Positions 1 to 6,359 are shown, counted from the first letter of the stretch. The stretch: 7,394 bases of DNA from Thermococci archaeon (GCA_003663525.1 QMUF01000074.1:1-7394); one strand, 5' to 3'. Notes: generated from the letters alone by a model not told the origin. A program made the numbers and translations.

Positions 1-1894
1 CCCATCCTGCTTCGCTTTGGCTTAGGGTTTTTATTGGAAACTTCCAGATCTTTGCCTGCTTGTCAGTTTCAATTTTTACCCTGCCAACTCCGTATGGATC
101 ATTTACCTCAAATTCCTTTTCCTCAAAGTTCCCTGGAGTTTCCATAACACCGTGCACCGCTAGGTTCAGCTCAACTCCAAAGAGAATCTTAAAAGGCTTT
201 TCAAGTGAGACCCTGTAATGGGCTACAAAGCCCTCTTCACTTAGTTCTATTTCCTTTTCAACTGTAGCAGGTATTTTTTCTTTCCCATAAATTCCTCCAT
301 TGCGCCATAGTTTGACTTTGTTGCCCTTTAATATGTATTCGTAAGGCTGATTAACAAAATCCCCGAATTCGTGATATTTTACGAGTCTGTAGTTATCGAG
401 TGTTTCTTCCGGTTTAATGAAGTGATCTTGGAGGATTGCTCTTAACTGCCAATCATAAGCCAGTTCCTTCTTAATTTCCTCAGGGATTGCTTTTCCAAGC
501 TCGTGTATGCTTGCAACCCCTTCCTTGTTTTTTTCTTCTGGAGTGGTTGCCTCAGGAGCCTCATGGTAGTGTTCCCATCTCCTTGGAAGCACGTCGTTGT
601 AGTTGACAGCCTTTTTCTTTGAGCTAAGCTCGAAGATGCTTCCACCGTAGTGGGGTTTTAAGGTAGCTATAAAGTTGTCATTTTCTAACATTATTTCTTT
701 TCTTCCATCAAAGTCTATATCGAGGACTTTATTTTCTGGATTCAAGTAGCTCTGTGCTTTTATGATATTTTCCCATACTGTTCTCCTTAGGTGAGGAAGG
801 TAAACTCCTCCAAAGACACCATGCCAGTAAGCGTCATTACACTGGGCCTTGAGAATGTAGTGTCTTGCCTCCGGGTTTTCTCTCACGACTTTGCTGATCA
901 TGAGCATTCTTTTGTGCATGAAGTTGCTCTCGGGATACTTAAAAAAGAAGTTTTTCCAAATGCCACCCCTTACAAAGACACGGTATTTCTCAAACTTGCC
1001 TTCCTCTTTTAGCTGTTCCACAAATTCTACAAAGAGTTTTGCCTGTTTAGCTGGTAAGCTCCACTCGCTCATCTCAAAGTAAGAAGCAATTGGAAGATAT
1101 ACTAAGCCTCTTGGCGTGAATTTCCCTAGGTATTCTGTGTAGGTCATCAGGTTAATTTTCTCATTGCTTGTAATTTCATCAAAGAACTTTCTAAGCCATC
1201 CTTTCTCGTATACCCATTCGTGAGTTCCAGGCCATACTCCAAATTTCTCACCATCGTCGTGGAAAACAGCAACTTTAGAAGGGTCGTTATCTGCGAGGCC
1301 TTCTAAATACTCGATAACCTTTTCCACCGGCCGGAAGGGGATTAGGTACCTTAGCTTTTCATCAATGGGAAATACTGTTACAACCTCTCCACCATCTTCG
1401 GTGTAATATGGCCAGAAAAGCTCCTCTTTGCTCAATCCGGCACTCATGAAGTGATAATCATCAACAACCACATATTCAATTCCTACTTCTTTAAGGGATT
1501 TTACAAGTTCTGGTTGCCACACTCTTTCGGTGAGCCATACGCCCTTGGCTTCGAATCCTAACTTTCTTGCATATTCTTTGAGCATTTCTATTTGTGCTAT
1601 TCTATCTTCTTTAGGGATGGCCGCTAGAACAGGTTCATAGAATCCCGCAACGACAATTTCGAGTTGCCCCCTCCTTACAAGAGATCGGAGGAGATCGATA
1701 TACTCTGGCCTATTTTCTTCGATCCATTCTAGAAGTGGGCCGCTAAAATGGAGATTTACTTTCATCTGAGGGAATTCCTCGAGGATTTCCATAAATGGCC
1801 TGTAAGACCGATTATAAGCCTCTTCGAAAACCCACCCAAAATTACCTAGAGGCTGGTGATTATGAATACCAAATATGAAATTTATTTTTTCCAT
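1..1894 (-). CDS. 4-alpha-glucanotransferase, glycoside hydrolase family 57 (C-terminus cut by window edge)
   Basis: Cytosolic enzyme that moves alpha-1,4-glucan segments between maltooligosaccharides (disproportionation, cycloamylose formation); it serves maltodextrin and starch use. The frame is open from ATG 1894 to base 1, giving 631 codons; the T. litoralis enzyme has about 659, so roughly 25-28 are missing and no stop is seen. All five GH57 motifs are visible: HNHQP (11-15), GFYEP (84-88), WLTERVW (120-126), FHDDGEKFG (211-219) and SYFEMSEWSLP (271-281). The nucleophile falls at Glu123 and the acid/base at Asp214, the same numbers as in T. litoralis. The beta-sandwich C-terminal domain begins around residue 400. 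The start is fixed by GGGAGGTGG (1899-1907), four bases before the ATG. The gene has its own promoter with a glycolytic operator. Some relatives are annotated alpha-amylase; the resemblance to the transferase is close, so that label is preferred. Confidence 0.96.
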   Translation of the reverse strand, partial: MEKINFIFGIHNHQPLGNFGWVFEEAYNRSYRPFMEILEEFPQMKVNLHFSGPLLEWIEENRPEYIDLLRSLVRRGQLEIVVAGFYEPVLAAIPKEDRIAQIEMLKEYARKLGFEAKGVWLTERVWQPELVKSLKEVGIEYVVVDDYHFMSAGLSKEELFWPYYTEDGGEVVTVFPIDEKLRYLIPFRPVEKVIEYLEGLADNDPSKVAVFHDDGEKFGVWPGTHEWVYEKGWLRKFFDEITSNEKINLMTYTEYLGKFTPRGLVYLPIASYFEMSEWSLPAKQAKLFVEFVEQLKEEGKFEKYRVFVRGGIWKNFFFKYPESNFMHKRMLMISKVVRENPEARHYILKAQCNDAYWHGVFGGVYLPHLRRTVWENIIKAQSYLNPENKVLDIDFDGRKEIMLENDNFIATLKPHYGGSIFELSSKKKAVNYNDVLPRRWEHYHEAPEATTPEEKNKEGVASIHELGKAIPEEIKKELAYDWQLRAILQDHFIKPEETLDNYRLVKYHEFGDFVNQPYEYILKGNKVKLWRNGGIYGKEKIPATVEKEIELSEEGFVAHYRVSLEKPFKILFGVELNLAVHGVMETPGNFEEKEFEVNDPYGVGRVKIETDKQAKIWKFPIKTLSQSEAGW

Positions 1895-1914
1895 CTTTCC
1901 ACCTCCCGAATTAT

Positions 1915-1931
1915 TATCACTAAGAGTGATA
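1915..1931. promoter_or_regulatory. Thermococcales glycolytic motif (TrmBL1/Tgr operator)
   Basis: A perfect TATCAC-N5-GTGATA palindrome: TATCAC at 1915-1920, TAAGA spacer, GTGATA at 1926-1931. This is the published recognition sequence of the sugar-responsive regulator TrmBL1 of P. furiosus and its T. kodakarensis counterpart Tgr. It lies between the TATA box and the GH57 start, covering the predicted transcription start near 1920. In this family, a site downstream of TATA means repression when maltooligosaccharides are absent. Confidence 0.92.
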
Positions 1932-1942
1932 GTAGTGAGGAG

Positions 1943-1950
1943 TATATAAA
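1943..1950 (-). promoter_or_regulatory. TATA box of the GH57 gene
   Basis: Read on the minus strand this is TTTATATA. Its centre lies about 26 bases before position 1920, which would put the transcript start inside the glycolytic motif and leave a 5' UTR of about 25 nt with the Shine-Dalgarno site. Confidence 0.8.
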
Positions 1951-1955
1951 TATTT

Positions 1956-1972
1956 TATGCATGGTACGCATA
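1956..1972. promoter_or_regulatory. Palindrome just upstream of the GH57 TATA/BRE region
   Basis: TATGC (1956-1960), seven bases, then GCATA (1968-1972): a dyad immediately upstream of the TATA box, the position expected for an activator or second regulator. It matches no operator I know. It could be chance in AT-rich DNA. Confidence 0.35.
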
Positions 1973-2038
1973 TCAACTAGTAGTGAAAATATCCCCGAGA
2001 GTTCGCAAGAATCGAGGTTAGATGAAGTCTCTTTCTGT

Positions 2039-2659
2039 TTAGAAGAAGATCTTTCTGAAAATGTATACTGTAATAGCTACGGCCAATTGATTTGAGAGGT
2101 TATCATCTGGGGGTAATTCGTAAAACTCCGCTAACATCCCGGCCAAAGCACCAACAATTGCATGTGGGATATCTATTATTGTGTAGAGTATCACAAAAGC
2201 TGTTAGAAAATATGCCAAGCTGCCCTCAATACTTTTACCGTTTTTAAATCGATGTTTTCCAAAGGGCTTTCCTATTATCGCAGCTATAGCATCACCTAAA
2301 GTTGCAACAGTTATGGCACCAATTGCAATGTCTTTTGGGAAGAAGCATACTATTATTAAAGCTCCGATTGTGAAGTATATGTGAGCCCCGATAGAATACT
2401 TTTCATGTTCCCTAGATATTGTTTCAAGTTCTCGTTCGACAAGGGCAATTACATCTTCTCTTACATAAAGATCCAGTTTTTGTTTCAATTTATCTCTTAG
2501 TTCTTCAACTATTCTAAAAGGTTCTAGTATTATAAAAACAATTAGCGCTGTTGCAACGAATCCTATTGTTACTCTTTGACCAAAGAGAAGGTAAAGTAGT
2601 GGGACAGTCAATCCTGTTAAGTGCAGTGCTTTTCTCTTAACCTCGCTTTTTATGCTCAT
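2039..2659 (-). CDS. SEC59/dolichol-kinase-like membrane CTP-dependent lipid kinase (COG0170)
   Basis: A 206-residue integral membrane protein of the dolichol kinase / phytol kinase / CTP-dependent diacylglycerol kinase family. Members phosphorylate a lipid alcohol with CTP. Signatures: EVKRKALHLTG at 6-16 (family ExxRKxxHxxxG), then GDAIAAIIGKPFGK (122-135) followed by NGKSIEGSLAYF (140-151), and AEFYELPPDDNLSNQLA (177-193). These cover the whole family core, so the gene looks complete. Six or seven hydrophobic helices alternate with a charged cytosolic stretch (residues 50-90). GAGGTGAT (2665-2672), five bases before ATG 2659, is a near-ideal ribosome site inside the end of the upstream HAD gene. 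The genes overlap by 23 nt, so they are co-transcribed and probably translationally coupled. The likely substrate is an archaeal polyprenol, dolichol or geranylgeraniol, but sequence does not decide this. No clear terminator follows before the GH57 promoter. Confidence 0.85.
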   Translation of the reverse strand: MSIKSEVKRKALHLTGLTVPLLYLLFGQRVTIGFVATALIVFIILEPFRIVEELRDKLKQKLDLYVREDVIALVERELETISREHEKYSIGAHIYFTIGALIIVCFFPKDIAIGAITVATLGDAIAAIIGKPFGKHRFKNGKSIEGSLAYFLTAFVILYTIIDIPHAIVGALAGMLAEFYELPPDDNLSNQLAVAITVYIFRKIFF

Positions 2660-3329
2660 GTTTTATCACCTCTAAGGCCTCTTTAAGGTCTTTTACTATA
2701 TAATCGGCGTGTTTCGGCATGAGAGATTTGAAATAGCCCCTCCTGACTAGGATTGTTGTTGCACCTATTTCCTTTCCGCCTCTCATATCGGTGTCATCTC
2801 TATCTCCGACTACGTAGATTTCTCTCTCTTTTGGGAACATTCTTTTCGCCAGTATGAAATTATAGGGCTCAAGTTTACTGTAACCCGTTTCTCCACTTAT
2901 TATAAGGGAATCAAAGTAATCTTTCAGGTTTAGGTATTTGAGTTTTTTCCTTTGCCACTCAGAGGAGGAATCGGTTATTAGCACTATTTTTGCTCCAATC
3001 TCTTTTAATCCCTTTAAGAAGTCAATTGCATCTGGATATACTCTTAAGTTTGAAAAGAAGGTCTTGTCCACTAATTCAAACATCTCTTTCAGATCTTTTT
3101 CTGATGTGCTTTTATACACCCTTTCCATAAAGTTTCCCACAAGTTCATCCAAATCGAGTAAGTGAAGCTCTCTTGATTGTTCTAACTCTTCATACCGCTG
3201 TGTAAGTATATAAAGCAAAGCCTTGAATTTTCCTTTTCTGATTAAATGGGGTAGAAGACGAAGAACACTCCATCTAGCGGCTTCCCATGTGTTGCATAAG
3301 GTATCATCTAAATCCACAAGTACAAGCAT
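2637..3329 (-). CDS. HAD-superfamily hydrolase (probable phosphatase)
   Basis: A 230-residue soluble phosphatase of the haloacid dehalogenase superfamily. All four motifs are present. Motif I is DLDDT with nucleophile Asp6 and acid/base Asp8; motif II is LITDS (117-121); motif III is Lys152 in SKLEP; motif IV is GDRDDTD (175-181), holding the Mg-binding acids. A helical cap of about residues 15-95 between motifs I and II makes it a C1-cap (beta-phosphoglucomutase/phosphoglycolate-phosphatase-like) member. The substrate cannot be read from sequence. ATG 3329 has no Shine-Dalgarno, but a TATA-like element sits about 25 bases upstream, so a leaderless message is likely. The start is also fixed because motif I begins at residue 6. 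It is first in a tight operon with the lipid kinase, overlapping it by 23 nt, so a role in phosphorylated isoprenoid or lipid metabolism is possible but is inference. Confidence 0.9.
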   Translation of the reverse strand: MLVLVDLDDTLCNTWEAARWSVLRLLPHLIRKGKFKALLYILTQRYEELEQSRELHLLDLDELVGNFMERVYKSTSEKDLKEMFELVDKTFFSNLRVYPDAIDFLKGLKEIGAKIVLITDSSSEWQRKKLKYLNLKDYFDSLIISGETGYSKLEPYNFILAKRMFPKEREIYVVGDRDDTDMRGGKEIGATTILVRRGYFKSLMPKHADYIVKDLKEALEVIKHEHKKRG

Positions 3330-3349
3330 GTACTGAGTGTCTGTTTGTG

Positions 3350-3358
3350 TATTAATAA
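3350..3358 (-). promoter_or_regulatory. TATA-like box for the HAD-lipid kinase operon
   Basis: TTATTAATA on the minus strand, centred near 3354. The usual ~25-base spacing puts the transcript start at about 3329, the A of the HAD start codon. This fits a leaderless mRNA and the absence of a Shine-Dalgarno site. Confidence 0.55.
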
Positions 3359-3372
3359 CTTTAACGTTAAAG
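3359..3372. promoter_or_regulatory. 14-bp perfect palindrome in the divergent promoter
   Basis: CTTTAACGTTAAAG reads the same on both strands. It lies between the two TATA-like boxes of the divergent operons (HAD leftward, DUF131 rightward), so a protein bound here could affect both. No regulator is recognised. Confidence 0.45.
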
Positions 3373-3380
3373 CTTTAAAA
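3373..3380 (+). promoter_or_regulatory. TATA box for the DUF131-antiporter operon
   Basis: CTTTAAAA centred near 3377. The predicted transcript start is about 3400-3403, a few bases before ATG 3409. The leader would be very short and contain only the GAGGAG ribosome site. Confidence 0.6.
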
Positions 3381-3408
3381 CCTAGGATGTAGTTTTTCAT
3401 GAGGAGCC

Positions 3409-3654
3409 ATGAAAGGCGAATTGCTAGTGCTCATGGGAATGGGCTTGATATTTATTGGTTTCATGTTGATCTTCTTGGGAACTTTAATGAGTGCATCAAG
3501 TGGGGAAGCCAATGTAGAAAGTGGAGGGGTCATAATGATAGGCCCCATTCCAATAGTTTTTGGAACAAACAGAGGTGTCACTTTAGCAATGATATTAGCA
3601 GTTCTTTTAATGGTTCTTTGGATAGTTGGTGTGTTGCTCAGCAGGAGGGTGTGA
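3409..3654 (+). CDS. DUF131 / TIGR00304 family small membrane protein
   Basis: An 81-residue protein of unknown function from an archaea-specific small membrane family. It has two hydrophobic helices (about 5-27 and 58-77) flanking the conserved segment GGVIMIGPIPIVFGT (39-53), which is the family hallmark. It ends in a basic SRRV tail. GAGGAG (3401-3406) is only two bases from the ATG, closer than usual, but this start gives the family's usual length. The next possible starts (Met9, Met11) would cut into the first helix. The stop overlaps the ribosome site region of the antiporter, whose start lies one base later, so the two are coupled. A role with the transporter, such as a small accessory subunit, is inference. 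Confidence 0.85.
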   Translation: MKGELLVLMGMGLIFIGFMLIFLGTLMSASSGEANVESGGVIMIGPIPIVFGTNRGVTLAMILAVLLMVLWIVGVLLSRRV

Positions 3655-3655
3655 G

Positions 3656-4834
3656 GTGGATTACATTCTCGATCTTTCTATACTTCTTGTGTTTGCAAAG
3701 ACTCTAGAATGGCTTTTTGAGAAGAAGGAGATCCATCCGATAATTGCACATATACTTACTGGCATGGTACTTGGGCCGTTTTTTCTTAATGTAGTGGTTC
3801 CTTCAGAGCCTTTAAAGGTTCTCTCCGAATTTGGTCTTTTGATGATGATGCTCTATATGGGACTTACGAGTAACTTTTCGTCCATAGCTTCCAATAAGAG
3901 CAAGGCAATTTTGGTAGCTGCTTTGGGCGTAGTATTTTCCTTCATTCTTGGTTTTTTGACAGTTTATATCTTCGGCAAAGGATTAGCAGCAGCAATTTTT
4001 GTTGGCGCGACTCTGGGGAATACTGCAATTGAAGTCACTAGTGGCGTGCTTCTAAAGGCTAGGGTCCGGAAAGAACTCTCTTCAATATTAATGGGTGCTG
4101 CATTTGCAGATGATATCATGGCAGTTTATTTAATTGGTATAATAACTGCTATGACAAAGGGAGAGCTAGCATTCTCTCCCCTTGTTATACTAACAATTAA
4201 GATCGTCCTTTTCGTAACAGTGGTGCTTCTTATCTCTGAGTACATCTTTAAACGCTCCTCACGCTTTTATAGTATTTTGAAGAACCTAAACATCTTCTTC
4301 ACATTCACAATAGTCTTGACATTCTTTTTGGCTATAATTGCAGAAAGAGTAGGCCTTCATCAGATAATTGGCGCCTACCTTGCAGGTTTGACAATTAGTA
4401 GATTGAGAGAGAGAAGGGATCCCCTTGTACTTAGTAAAATAAAACTCAACGAGCTTATAGGGGATTTGCAAGTAGTTTTAACAGAATTTTTCATTCCTCT
4501 GTTCTTTATATATGTAGGTTTGATGTTTAACCCCTCTTTAAATGAACTTAGTATTGCGTTGATAGTCCTTCTCTATTTGGCAGCAGTTATAGGGAAGTTT
4601 TTGGGCTGTGGGTTGGGGATGAAACTCTTTAAATTCGACTGGAAGTCAGCAGCACTAGTGGGCATTGGGATGGGGGGAAGAGGTAGCTTAGAGCTTGCCA
4701 TCCTGAAATTTGGGATTGAGGAAGGGTTAATAGATCAAACTCTCTTTGCAGCAGTGGTAATAGTCTCAATGTTAACAGCCGTGACAACACCACAATTCTT
4801 TAGGCTTTATTTGAGACACCTTCGAGAGGAATAA
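3656..4834 (+). CDS. CPA2-family cation/proton antiporter (NapA/KefB type)
   Basis: A 392-residue inner-membrane antiporter, probably exchanging Na+ (or K+) for H+, with about 12-13 hydrophobic helices and no long cytosolic or RCK/TrkA-N domain. Family marks: HPIIAHILTGMVLGP (27-41) near the start, a polar break around TLGNTAIEVTSG (119-130), the ion-binding pair FADDIM with Asp152-Asp153, Lys314 in VIGKFLG (the position of the core-domain lysine of NapA), and GMGGRGSLELAIL (338-350). The DD pair is typical of electrogenic members. A longer reading from TTG 3626 adds MVCCSAGGCE. GTG 3656 is preferred because GGAGG (3644-3648) lies seven bases before it, it follows the DUF131 stop by one base, and the protein then begins right at its first helix. 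No terminator follows; mfnA begins 43 bases later. Confidence 0.92.
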   Translation: MDYILDLSILLVFAKTLEWLFEKKEIHPIIAHILTGMVLGPFFLNVVVPSEPLKVLSEFGLLMMMLYMGLTSNFSSIASNKSKAILVAALGVVFSFILGFLTVYIFGKGLAAAIFVGATLGNTAIEVTSGVLLKARVRKELSSILMGAAFADDIMAVYLIGIITAMTKGELAFSPLVILTIKIVLFVTVVLLISEYIFKRSSRFYSILKNLNIFFTFTIVLTFFLAIIAERVGLHQIIGAYLAGLTISRLRERRDPLVLSKIKLNELIGDLQVVLTEFFIPLFFIYVGLMFNPSLNELSIALIVLLYLAAVIGKFLGCGLGMKLFKFDWKSAALVGIGMGGRGSLELAILKFGIEEGLIDQTLFAAVVIVSMLTAVTTPQFFRLYLRHLREE

Positions 4835-4837
4835 CAA

Positions 4838-4849
4838 AAGCTTAAATGA
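4838..4849 (+). promoter_or_regulatory. Probable internal promoter for mfnA
   Basis: AAAGCTTAAATG in the 43-base gap after the antiporter stop combines a purine-rich BRE-like start with a TTAAAT TATA core. Spacing puts the transcript start near 4868, about 10 bases before ATG 4878. Read-through from the upstream genes is also possible. Confidence 0.45.
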
Positions 4850-4877
4850 GATGTGAACAACTTTGGCTGGTGAGAGC

Positions 4878-6032
4878 ATGATACCAAATAAAGGGATAAG
4901 TGAAGAGGAGCTTTTTACTGAACTTGAGAAAAGGCTTAAAATCGATCTAACGTTTGATTCTGGTAAAATCTTAGGTTCTATGTGCACTTATCCGCACCCT
5001 CTAGCTCAGAAAATAATCCGAAAGTACATAGATAGGAACTTGGGAGATCCAGGCTTGCATAGAGGGAGCAAAGAAATTGAGGAAGAAGCAGTCCAAATGT
5101 TGGGAGAGCTTTTGCACCTAAGAAGAGTCTATGGTAATATAGTAAGTGGGGGTACAGAAGCAAATATTTTGGCCGTGAGGGCTTTTCGTAACGTCTCTAA
5201 TGTTGAAAAACCAGAATTAATCCTACCAGAGAGTGCACATTTCTCCTTTTTAAAAGCGAGTGATTTGTTAAAAGTGAAATTGGTATGGGCAGGTCTTAAT
5301 AGAGATTATTCTGTCAACGTAAAGGATGTAGAGACTAAAATAACGGATAATACCATTGGAATCGTTGGAATTGCTGGAACAACTGGTTTGGGAGTTGTGG
5401 ATGATATTCCTGCTCTTTCGGATATTGCTGTTGATTATGGAATCCCCCTACATATTGATGCTGCCTTCGGTGGGTTTGTAATCCCTTTTGCGAAGGCATT
5501 GGGTTATGAATTACCAGATTTTGACTTCAGGCTCAAAGGTGTACAAAGCATTACTATAGATCCCCACAAAATGGGAATGGCCCCAATACCCGCTGGAGGG
5601 ATAGTTTTCAGAAAGAAAAAGTATATGGATGTCATTAATGTTTTAGCACCTTATTTAGCTGGGGGAAAGATATTTCAAGCTACAATCACAGGAACAAGGC
5701 CTGGAGCTAATGCAATAGCTGTATGGGCCCTTCTTAAACACCTTGGCTTTGAAGGATATAAGAACGTGGTCAAAGAAGCTATGGAGAACGCCCTATGGTT
5801 TGCAGACCAGATAAGGAGGTTGGATGGAGTGTACCTAATAAGGGAGCCTATGCTGAATATAGTTTCCTTTGGTTCTAAAAGGCTCAAGAAGATTGAAGCA
5901 GAACTTAAAGCAAGAGAATGGGGAATAAGTGCTCACAGGGGCTATATCAGGATAGTTATGATGCCACATGTGAAAAGAGAACATTTAAATAACTTTTTAA
6001 AAGACCTGGGAGAGATTTTAAGAAGATTTTGA
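4878..6032 (+). CDS. mfnA: PLP-dependent L-aspartate (tyrosine-type) decarboxylase MfnA
   Basis: A cytosolic group II pyridoxal-phosphate decarboxylase of 384 residues, the normal MfnA length. In methanogens MfnA decarboxylates tyrosine for methanofuran. In Thermococcales, which lack methanofuran, the homologue has been shown (T. kodakarensis) to act on L-aspartate, giving beta-alanine for pantothenate and coenzyme A. Visible residues: phosphate-binding SGGTEAN (90-96), ring-stacking His121 in ESAHFS, Asp194 in HIDAAFGG (192-199), and Schiff-base Lys231 in DPHKMGMAPIPAGG (228-241). The C-terminal domain ends with SAHRGYIRIVMMPH (351-364). A longer reading from TTG 4863 is rejected: GGTGAG (4869-4874) is well placed for ATG 4878 and homologues begin here. 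It is third in the DUF131-antiporter run, with a likely promoter of its own and a T-tract terminator after it. Confidence 0.95.
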   Translation: MIPNKGISEEELFTELEKRLKIDLTFDSGKILGSMCTYPHPLAQKIIRKYIDRNLGDPGLHRGSKEIEEEAVQMLGELLHLRRVYGNIVSGGTEANILAVRAFRNVSNVEKPELILPESAHFSFLKASDLLKVKLVWAGLNRDYSVNVKDVETKITDNTIGIVGIAGTTGLGVVDDIPALSDIAVDYGIPLHIDAAFGGFVIPFAKALGYELPDFDFRLKGVQSITIDPHKMGMAPIPAGGIVFRKKKYMDVINVLAPYLAGGKIFQATITGTRPGANAIAVWALLKHLGFEGYKNVVKEAMENALWFADQIRRLDGVYLIREPMLNIVSFGSKRLKKIEAELKAREWGISAHRGYIRIVMMPHVKREHLNNFLKDLGEILRRF

Positions 6033-6041
6033 GATTTAATG

Positions 6042-6058
6042 TTGTATTTTTGTTTTTC
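6042..6058 (+). terminator. T-tract terminator after mfnA
   Basis: Starting ten bases after the mfnA stop, TTGTATTTTTGTTTTTCC holds two runs of five T, the usual archaeal intrinsic stop signal. A short dyad (TTCAAA 6066-6071, TTTGAA 6079-6084) follows but is not needed for this kind of terminator. Confidence 0.75.
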
Positions 6059-6100
6059 CGAGTCTTTCAAAGAGTTCTTTTGAATACTTAACTATGGGAG

Positions 6101-6246
6101 GTGAACTACCCCACCCTGACGGGGGTTTTGTGAGAGTTCATTATTGCTTCACTCTCACAGGCCGGTTCACGCGGCCACTACTCCTCATCCTCTCGGATTC
6201 GAGAGTTACTTTACACACCAACCCTTACGGCTGTTATGAGGTCATT
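6101..6246 (-). ncRNA. Orphan IS200/IS605 right-end (TnpB omegaRNA-like) structured ncRNA
   Basis: A GC-rich, non-coding stretch in AT-rich DNA. Read on the minus strand it folds as a chain of hairpins. First is a 5-bp stem (6219-6223/6229-6233, one G-U). Then come a perfect 6-bp stem with a 4-base loop (6190-6195/6200-6205), a 5-bp GGCCG/CGGCC stem (6160-6164/6172-6176), and a perfect 9-bp TGTGAGAGT stem with a 13-base loop (6129-6137/6151-6159). The last is an ACCCC/GGGGT hairpin (6108-6112/6122-6126), followed by TAGTTCAC. That ending, a C-run/GGGTGGGG hairpin then GTTCAC, looks like the right end of IS605-type elements. There the RNA is the scaffold of TnpB's omegaRNA and the guide is the flanking sequence. 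A TATA box lies about 25 bases upstream. A published P. abyssi survey reported ncRNAs resembling orphan OrfB elements; this fits that class. The exact ends are estimated. Confidence 0.7.
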
Positions 6247-6341
6247 ATATTCTGCATCCTCAGAGTATTTAAACCTTCTCCACTCCCCTCCCTTTCGGAA
6301 GGAGTCTTGCAAGCAACAGGGAGATAAACTGCTGGATTCAT
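6234..6341 (-). pseudogene. Possible relic of a tnpB 3' end
   Basis: A 35-codon minus-strand frame runs from ATG 6341 to TAA 6234 and includes KTPSEREGSGEGLNTLRM, whose composition resembles the disordered C-terminal tails of archaeal TnpB/OrfB. It directly precedes, and slightly overlaps, the omegaRNA-like segment, as in intact elements where the RNA starts inside the end of tnpB. No zinc-ribbon or RuvC part of TnpB is present. With no clear Shine-Dalgarno, this is more likely a remnant carrying the RNA promoter than a live gene. Confidence 0.35.
6266..6273 (-). promoter_or_regulatory. TATA box driving the omegaRNA-like ncRNA
   Basis: On the minus strand AGAAGG is followed by TTTAAATA, a strong BRE-plus-TATA match. 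Its centre is about 25 bases upstream of A residues near 6244-6246, the proposed 5' end. Confidence 0.7.
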
Positions 6342-6359
6342 GTTCTATTGGCTTTGTTT

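Noticed and set aside
791..1082. Two overlapping plus-strand ORFs inside GH57
   Set aside because: They are shadows of a strongly conserved minus-strand enzyme gene.
1856..2095. 79-codon plus-strand ORF across the GH57 promoter
   Set aside because: It overlaps the start of GH57, its operator and the end of the lipid kinase, and has no ribosome site.
3626..3655. Longer antiporter reading from TTG 3626
   Set aside because: It adds a Cys-rich tail, overlaps the DUF131 gene by 29 bases and ignores the well-spaced GGAGG site before GTG 3656.
4863..4877. Longer mfnA reading from TTG 4863
   Set aside because: The ribosome site GGTGAG lies inside this extension and serves ATG 4878, where family members begin.
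6129..6159. Box H/ACA guide RNA, since ACA follows the k-loop-like hairpin
   Set aside because: The stem is perfect and has no internal pseudouridylation pocket, so it cannot act as a standard H/ACA guide.
6094..6327. 77-codon plus-strand ORF over the ncRNA
   Set aside because: It is antisense to a chain of hairpins, has no recognisable protein character and reflects the low stop frequency of a GC-rich RNA gene.
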